Assembly: GCF_000148525.1 (NCBI RefSeq)
Contig: NZ_AEDU01000019.1
Coordinates: 33,267 to 97,266 of the forward strand
From: Streptococcus mitis SK564
GTDB taxonomy: Bacteria; Bacillota; Bacilli; Lactobacillales; Streptococcaceae
Direction: 5' to 3'
Length of the DNA: 64,000 bases
Of the stretch, positions 58,910-64,000 are shown one piece after another. Each line of letters starts with the position of its first letter. Position 1 is the first letter of the stretch. The notes beneath the pieces were generated by a model that made no database searches, had not been told where the DNA came from, and worked only from the letters and a program-made list of their open reading frames with translations. A program made the position numbers and the translations under genes.

Positions 58910-59450
58910 TCGTGTATTTATTGATACAGATTGTATTTCAGCATTTTTATGGGTTGGCACTGAATATCTTTTAGAAAAGCTCTATTCGGGTAAAATTGTT
59001 ATTCCACAAGAGGTGTATGATGAAATCAATATACCTACAATCCCCCATTTAAAATCTAGGATAGACCAGTTGGTAGCTAAGGGTTCGGCTGAGATTGTGA
59101 GCATAGACATTGGAACTGAAGAATACGAATTATATAGAAATTTAACAAGAAATCATGATAGTAACAAGGTTATTGGTAAGGGAGAAGCGGCTTCTATTTC
59201 CTTAGCGAAAAAGCATAATGGGATATTAGGAAGTAATAACCTAAGAGATGTTAAACCATATGTAGAAGAATTTTCTTTAGAACATATGACAACAGGAGAT
59301 ATACTGGTTGAAGCGTTTCAAGAGCAATTTATTACTGAACAAGAGGGCAATCATATCTGGAATAATATGCTTAAAAAGAGAAGAAAAATTGGTGCAAATT
59401 CATTTTCAGACTATCTTCGTGGAAGTGTTCATCAAAATAGACAAAAATAA
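58902..59450 (+). CDS. PIN-like domain protein (putative ribonuclease toxin)
   Basis: 182 residues from TTG 58902, chosen for the GAGGGGGAG SD just before it; an ATG at 58881 is in frame. It overlaps the peptidase gene by 8 bases. N-terminal VFIDTDCISAF and later KGEAASISLAK and SNNLRDVKPY give the spaced acidic residues (D, D, E, D) of a PIN nuclease fold. With Xre and ImmA partners this looks like a toxin with a peptidase-controlled antitoxin. The fold assignment rests on motifs only. Confidence 0.6.
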   Translation: MTSRVFIDTDCISAFLWVGTEYLLEKLYSGKIVIPQEVYDEINIPTIPHLKSRIDQLVAKGSAEIVSIDIGTEEYELYRNLTRNHDSNKVIGKGEAASISLAKKHNGILGSNNLRDVKPYVEEFSLEHMTTGDILVEAFQEQFITEQEGNHIWNNMLKKRRKIGANSFSDYLRGSVHQNRQK

Positions 59451-59661
59451 ATTTGGATAAATCGAACTCACTATTCAGGAGGAATATGAGCAATTCGAAG
59501 AAGAAAAGTGTCAAATTGAGCCTATAGGAGTAGAAATGAAATAGTAAGTCCTGCATAGTGGATGAGAGAAAAGTTCTCCTTGAGGTTTCCCCTGAACTAT
59601 CAGTCTTATGTTAAACGATATGTAGGGTGATGTGAGAGGGGATAGCGAGTAGTTTTTGGTT

Positions 59662-59705
59662 ATTTTATCAAAAAACTTGTATTTTATCATACTGAATGAT
59701 AAAAT
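59662..59705 (+). promoter_or_regulatory. promoter and operator of the AbiE-like pair
   Basis: TTGTAT (59677-59682), 17 bp, TAAAAT (59700-59705). Inverted 9-mers ATTTTATCA (59681-59689) and TGATAAAAT (59697-59705) cover spacer and -10, and a third ATTTTATCA lies at 59662-59670. This is what is expected for autorepression by an AbiEi-type antitoxin. The preceding gap from 59451 holds a 13-codon ORF (59486-59527) with an SD, probably a gene remnant, and nothing else clear. Confidence 0.7.
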
Positions 59706-59735
59706 GTAATAAAAATGATAGAATAAGGGAACGCC

Positions 59736-60731
59736 ATGAATGTCAAAAAGATAATGTCGATTTTTCAATCCTTTTATGTTGATGTCAGTATTGAGGAACT
59801 GACTTTGACTTTACCAATCAGTTTTGTAAAAAGGTTTGAGTACACTCAACTGACTTTTCATAAGGAATCATTTTTATTGATTAAAGAAAAGAGAAGGGGG
59901 AGTTTGAGTTCATTTGTTACTCAGGCTCGCACTATGGGTAAGAAAGCCAATATGAATGTTGTTTTGGTGTTTTCAAAGTTATCAGACGGCGAAAAAAAGC
60001 AATTACTTCAAGCTAGAATCCCTTTTGTCGACTTCAAGGGAAACCTCTTCTTCCCTCCATTGGGACTAGTACTGAGTGCGGATGATACTGAAGTCCCTAA
60101 GGAATTAACACCTAGCGAACAATTAACATGGATTGCCTTTTTATTGACAAAAGATCAAAAAGTAGTAGATGTTGATTTGCTTTCACAAGTCACTGGACTT
60201 CCAAACTCAACAATTTATAGGTGTTTGAGGACTTTTAAAACTTTAGATTGGTTAAACAAGCAAAATAAGATTTACACATATACGGTGTCAAAGAAAGAAT
60301 TATTCTTAAAATCCGTGTCATGTTTATTTAATCCCATCAAAAAACGGATTTTATTGCCAGATGGCGATATAAAGCAGATAAAATCTGTTTCTAACCTTCT
60401 ATATGGTGGTACTTATGCTTTATCGCATTCAACTTTTTTAGCTGAAACGGATGAAAATACTAGCTATGTCATATGGCAGAGAAAATTCAATCAGTTATCC
60501 TTGCCACTTTCTCAGCATGTTTTAAAAGGAAAGATGCTAGAGATATGGAAATATCGTCCTTTTGTATCTGAGTTTTGGAATGATTTTAAAAATAATCATG
60601 ATAAACAATTTGTAGATCCGATTTCTCTTTATTTGACCTTAAAAGATGATGGTGATCCACGTATAGAGGAAGAGAGTGAAGTACTAGAAAATATGATATT
60701 ACAGTATCTGGGAGAAGATGATGCCAGCTAA
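59736..60731 (+). CDS. AbiEi-like antitoxin (winged-helix protein)
   Basis: 331 residues. A middle winged-helix segment is visible (DVDLLSQVTGLPNSTIYRCLRTFKTLDWLNKQ, about 148-180). The C-terminal half is like the AbiEi family, and the N-terminal part is probably a second interaction domain. It overlaps the next gene by 11-14 bases. Known AbiE systems give abortive infection against phage, with AbiEi as antitoxin and repressor binding inverted repeats, and such repeats are present upstream. The family call is by architecture and context. Confidence 0.62.
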   Translation: MNVKKIMSIFQSFYVDVSIEELTLTLPISFVKRFEYTQLTFHKESFLLIKEKRRGSLSSFVTQARTMGKKANMNVVLVFSKLSDGEKKQLLQARIPFVDFKGNLFFPPLGLVLSADDTEVPKELTPSEQLTWIAFLLTKDQKVVDVDLLSQVTGLPNSTIYRCLRTFKTLDWLNKQNKIYTYTVSKKELFLKSVSCLFNPIKKRILLPDGDIKQIKSVSNLLYGGTYALSHSTFLAETDENTSYVIWQRKFNQLSLPLSQHVLKGKMLEIWKYRPFVSEFWNDFKNNHDKQFVDPISLYLTLKDDGDPRIEEESEVLENMILQYLGEDDAS

Positions 60732-61476
60732 TACGAAAGCTATTTTTCAAGAAATGTTTGCGGATTTTAAGGACTATTATGTTCTGATTGGGGGAACTGC
60801 TACCTCTATTGTATTGGATTCGCAAGGATTTAAAAGTCGCACAACAAAAGATTATGATATGGTCATCATTGATGAACTAAAAAATAAGGAATTTTATAAT
60901 ACCTTGAATCATTTTTTAGAATTGGGAGAGTATCAAGGAAGTCAGAAAGATGAGAAAGCGCAGCTTTTTCGATTTACAACAACTAAACCTGAGTTTCCTT
61001 CTATGATTGAACTATTTAGTATCTTACCACAATATCCATTAAAGAAGGATGGTCGAGAAATTCCCTTACATTTTGACCAAGATGCTAGTTTATCAGCCTT
61101 ATTATTGGATGAAGATTATTATAATATATTGGTGCATGAAAAAGATACCATTCAGGGGTATTCGGTATTGAGTAATCGTGGTTTGATTATTTTTAAGGCT
61201 AAAGCTTGGCTGGATATGAGAGAGCGTTCTGCTACAGGTGCTCAAGGTTTGAGTAAGTCCATTAAAAAACATTTGAATGACATTACCCGTTTGACAGCTT
61301 CCTTGCTAGGAGATGAAAAGTTATCGGCTATAACATCAAGTAGTGCAGTAAAAGCAGACATGCACCGTTTTGTGATAGAATTAGAGCCTGTGAAGTCAAC
61401 TATTCCTCAAAATGATGACATTTCATTGGATCAAAATGAAATTTTTGAAATTCTGAAAAATTTTCTGGATGGTTAA
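60718..61476 (+). CDS. AbiEii-like nucleotidyltransferase (putative toxin)
   Basis: 252 residues; ATG 60718 or 60721. The nucleotidyltransferase motif is LIGGTATSIVLD followed by RTTKDYDMVIID, giving the GG.A loop and the DxD pair; the later region KAKAWLDMRERSATG resembles the Lys/Arg motif of AbiEii proteins. AbiEii toxins bind nucleotides and halt growth. It is coupled to the preceding antitoxin-like gene. A hairpin terminator at 61579-61620 ends the unit. Confidence 0.68.
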   Translation: MMPANTKAIFQEMFADFKDYYVLIGGTATSIVLDSQGFKSRTTKDYDMVIIDELKNKEFYNTLNHFLELGEYQGSQKDEKAQLFRFTTTKPEFPSMIELFSILPQYPLKKDGREIPLHFDQDASLSALLLDEDYYNILVHEKDTIQGYSVLSNRGLIIFKAKAWLDMRERSATGAQGLSKSIKKHLNDITRLTASLLGDEKLSAITSSSAVKADMHRFVIELEPVKSTIPQNDDISLDQNEIFEILKNFLDG

Positions 61477-61578
61477 AATAATTGTAGCCAGATAGCTATA
61501 TTGAATTTGTCTATCACTGGAAACTAGGCAAAACTTCAATTTCAGGAGAAAGTGAAGTCAATCTGCCCACAATCAAAC

Positions 61579-61622
61579 GTATAGTATCAAGGTTTTTCAA
61601 GACCTGATATTATGAGTTTTTT
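61579..61622 (+). terminator. terminator of the AbiE-like pair
   Basis: GTATAGTATCAAGGT pairs with ACCTGATATTATG around TTTTCAAG, then TTTTTT. Its reverse complement resembles the lytA terminator hairpin at 57311. Confidence 0.75.
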
Positions 61623-61708
61623 GCTTTTCAAAACTTTTTGCCCAGTCTTTGTTTTTGCCCAGTCTTTGTTTTTACCCTCTAGTTACTTGATTTGTTTCAG
61701 GTGGTTTT

Positions 61709-61852
61709 TATACTCTTCCAAAATCTCATCAGCCCTGTCAGCGTCGCCTTGCCGTAGGTATCTTACTGACCAAGCTAGTGATGGACTTAGAATAGGTGAT
61801 TTGGAGCGTCCTAGCGGCTAGGAAATGTTGATCATAGTCCTTTGATGAGGAT
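61709..61852. repeat. degenerate BOX element
   Basis: Contains the boxA landmark GTCAGCGTCGCCTTGCCGTA (61739-61758). The centre and the right end have decayed. The rest of the gap from 61853 to 62239 is regulatory sequence for the surface protein gene. Confidence 0.6.
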
Positions 61853-62065
61853 AGGGTGTAACACTCAACTGTTGAACTAATTGATAGGAAGGGAATTACT
61901 ATAAAATACTCAGGTTTCTATCATATATTTCGAAATGTGTGTGTAATTAAAATGTAATAATATCGTAACAATGGTGCAGAGGATGTTGTACATATATAAA
62001 TGTAGTATAACTATTGTATCTTTGTTAAAAAATAGGCTGTACCAAAAGGTTTTATACCCCCGTGC

Positions 62066-62239
62066 ATATATATATATATAATGCCGCTTTTTTCTTGCAT
62101 TTTCTGACTCTATACTATCAGCGAGGGGGTTGATTTGTATGTCAGAAGTGTTAGTATAGAGTTGATATATTATCGTCTGTCGGCTTTTTGCGCGCTTTCT
62201 AAGCTCAGGGAAGCTCTCAGGCAAGGAAAGGATTCACTT
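62066..62239 (+). promoter_or_regulatory. leader of the surface protein gene with AT microsatellite
   Basis: A 15-base AT dinucleotide tract (62066-62080) runs directly into TATAAT (62077-62082), a possible -10. Downstream are two pairs of inverted repeats: TTCTGAC/GTCAGAA (62102-62108, 62141-62147) and CTCTATACTA/TAGTATAGAG (62108-62117, 62152-62161). They cannot form together as simple nested stems. The SD is AAGGAAAGGA. Confidence 0.4.
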
Positions 62240-64000
62240 ATGTTCAAGAAAAAGAATGATGGTAATGGAGAGAAAATTTTCCGTTATTCAATAAGGAAGT
62301 ACCACTTTGGTGCTGCCAGCGTTGCCGTTGCGGCGCTGATGTTTTTTGCCAATGGGACAGTACAGGCGCAAACGCCTGATATTTCTCCAGCTACAGAGAG
62401 CGAAGTGGCTAGAACCAGTGATGTTATAAGTTCTTCCTCGGATGGGGCTGAGGCTTTAAGCGAAAAAACTTCTGGTAAAAATCCCAACCAGCTAGAGTCT
62501 TCTACCCAAGGCAATCAAGAAAGTTCAGATAAAAACAAGTCTCTAGTAAAAGATAGCGAAGAAGGTAAGAAAGAGAATCAAGCAGAGGCAATCAGTATAG
62601 TTGTAGATAAGTCGCTTGCCCAATCTGCTCAAACTAGTCTACAAGCTTTACTTGCCAATCTGACTCTGGATTCTATGAAAGAACTTCATGCTCGTGTAGA
62701 GGAAAGTCTAGCAAGAGCTAAAGCTGTTCTTGATAATCCAAACTCCAGTCAAGAGGAGGTTAATGCCCAGGTTCAAGTCATGAAAGCCTTGACTGAGGAG
62801 GTTAACAAGGCTTTGGCTGGTGGACTCACATCCCCAGCTCAGCTTGGGGAAGGAGGGAGCGCGACTACAAGTGAAGTAAGCCCAACTCCCAGACGGGGGC
62901 GAGGTCGCAGAGGACAACTAACCCCTCCTGCAATGCTAGCACCAGCAGAAAATCAAGAAATCAAAGAAACGACGGAGGAAGTTACAGACTACACAAATGG
63001 TCAGGGGAGCTATCCTTTATCAGAAAAAATCCATACTCTCCTCCAAGAACTGAAGATCAGCACTGAAAATCCAGAACAAGTCCAAAAACTCAAGGAAGCC
63101 TACGATAAACTCAACGAAGCATTGGGGCAATCAGAAAATGGGCTTGTCAATCAGGAGGTCTTTAATGCTGCACTTGAGGAGTATAAAAAGTCAGTCCAAT
63201 TAAAGAATGGTGTTGAAAAAAGTAGTAGCGACATTCCTAAATCTAGGAAAGAGAGAGCTACTGACAATTCCTTGAAAATAGGATTCGGTAAGGGGACTAC
63301 TAGGAAGCCAGTGTACAGTGATGAGACCGTAAGAACATTACTTACAGGTGAAAGTGTAGGGAATAACCTCCGAATAACTGTCAAATCTTTCAGCGGCAAG
63401 AATATTAGAAAAATTGAAGTAACAGGTCTAGAGGGTACGGGATTAAGAGCAACAGGATTAACTGTTACAAATGAATTGGCATATGTAGATTTAGTAGGAA
63501 GAGTGCCAGCCGATAGGCATGGTTACACTAATATAACGGTTGTCGCAACAGATAGTTCAGGAAATACAAATCAGAATATACTAACTATTGCTAGACCATT
63601 ACCTGATGCGGAAATTACAACAACTACTAAGGAGTTAGAAGGTAAAGCCGAGACTAAGCCGATAATTTCGGGACGACTTGGTGTAAATGCAGAGCCTTCT
63701 CGTTTACCAGGTGATGCTGACTTGATGGCTTATTTAGTACGTGGTGGTTCGACTAATCCTTATAGCTTTAACAATGAGGCTCAGGGATATCATACTATAG
63801 CAAAGACACGTATCTCTACATCTGGAACTTTTCACTTTGTTCCGTCTGACTACCGAGATCAAAAAATTGGAGAAGAATCGGTAAGAGTAGTGGTTGCTTA
63901 TGTCCATAGAGGGACAGATACTGTCTATTCTGAAGGAATGAAGTCTGGATTCTCAAGAAATAGCGTTAGAGCTACAGCACCGATTGATAGGGATGGGGCC
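62240..64000 (+). CDS. YSIRK-signal surface protein, N-terminal part
   Basis: Open to the window edge, 587 codons visible. The start ATG 62240 has an SD 9 bases away. The signal peptide contains YSIRKYHFGAASVAVA and a cleavage site near VQAQ, which directs secretion at the septum and usually goes with a C-terminal LPXTG anchor outside the window. A long Ser/Glu/Lys-rich region follows, then a helical FIVAR-like stretch (about 145-195), a basic patch PTPRRGRGRRG (about 215) and beta-rich Ig-like repeats (VTGLEGTGLRATGL..., ITVVATDSSGNT) from about 370 on. Probably an adhesin; the exact family cannot be named from this part. Confidence 0.8.
   Translation, partial: MFKKKNDGNGEKIFRYSIRKYHFGAASVAVAALMFFANGTVQAQTPDISPATESEVARTSDVISSSSDGAEALSEKTSGKNPNQLESSTQGNQESSDKNKSLVKDSEEGKKENQAEAISIVVDKSLAQSAQTSLQALLANLTLDSMKELHARVEESLARAKAVLDNPNSSQEEVNAQVQVMKALTEEVNKALAGGLTSPAQLGEGGSATTSEVSPTPRRGRGRRGQLTPPAMLAPAENQEIKETTEEVTDYTNGQGSYPLSEKIHTLLQELKISTENPEQVQKLKEAYDKLNEALGQSENGLVNQEVFNAALEEYKKSVQLKNGVEKSSSDIPKSRKERATDNSLKIGFGKGTTRKPVYSDETVRTLLTGESVGNNLRITVKSFSGKNIRKIEVTGLEGTGLRATGLTVTNELAYVDLVGRVPADRHGYTNITVVATDSSGNTNQNILTIARPLPDAEITTTTKELEGKAETKPIISGRLGVNAEPSRLPGDADLMAYLVRGGSTNPYSFNNEAQGYHTIAKTRISTSGTFHFVPSDYRDQKIGEESVRVVVAYVHRGTDTVYSEGMKSGFSRNSVRATAPIDRDGA

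Noticed and set aside
59486..59527. 13-codon ORF with a good SD before the AbiE-like genes
   Set aside because: Too short, and the lysine-rich start ends abruptly; more likely the cut-off start of a lost gene than a working peptide gene.
61612..61821. 69-codon ORF after the AbiE-like pair
   Set aside because: Covers a terminator and a degenerate BOX element; no SD.

Overview
The window reads as a chromosome of the Streptococcus mitis group, close to S. pneumoniae but not a typical pneumococcus. Low GC, strong SD sites, extended -10 promoters, BOX repeats, choline-binding proteins, CiaR-driven csRNAs and a recA-dinF-lytA block all point to this group. Three things point away from S. pneumoniae itself, towards S. 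pseudopneumoniae or a lytA-bearing S. mitis. The LytA gene encodes 316 residues and lacks two codons near its C-terminus, as in 'atypical' LytA. Genes that I do not recall from pneumococcus are inserted between conserved neighbours. The pullulanase gene is directly followed by rpoB, which I recall as far apart in pneumococcal genomes.

Layout. 1-2.0 kb: end of the ribosomal alpha operon (rpsM, rpsK, rpoA, rplQ). 2.3-6.4 kb: ACT protein, DUF711 protein, an added choline-binding protein, a csRNA and a phosphoglycerate-mutase-like enzyme. 6.4-14.2 kb, minus strand: an AfuABC/FbpABC-type ABC transporter, a second paralogous binding lipoprotein and a YesM/AraC-type two-component system. This resembles a sugar-phosphate sensing and uptake locus. 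14.3-20.9 kb: leuS, an ABC/LytTR/DUF3021 cassette and two acetyltransferases. 20.9-22.9 kb: two csRNAs, then three tandem Fst-type type I toxin-antitoxin modules. 22.9-34.2 kb: ruvB, a nucleotidyltransferase, a fourth csRNA, uppS-cdsA-eep-proS, bglA, glmS and a flavin oxidoreductase. 34.3-38.2 kb: cell-wall pullulanase. 38.3-46.5 kb: rpoB, rpoC, ndk. 46.7-48.9 kb: a CbpF-like protein, a tiny unannotated peptide gene and a divergent PlcR/TprA-like regulator. 49.2-57.3 kb: membrane protein, tsaE, GNAT, LCP protein, then the competence block cinA-recA-dinF-lytA with a ComX box. 57.4-61.6 kb: a defence-like island with an Xre/ImmA/PIN-like trio and an AbiEi/AbiEii-like pair, each with its own promoter and inverted-repeat operator. 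62.2 kb to the end: the start of a YSIRK surface protein.

What stands out is dense small-RNA and toxin-antitoxin regulation at 20.9-24.6 kb. The three Fst modules have antisense RNAs that have co-diverged with their own toxin starts, and each module appears to have been duplicated together with a csRNA-type terminator. Other leads are the binding protein + histidine kinase + AraC regulator locus with a cre-like site, the peptide/regulator/CBP locus, the island after lytA, and three genes (ruvB, tsaE, dinF) with identically placed promoters that predict leaderless mRNAs. No IS element, tRNA, rRNA or CRISPR array was seen.
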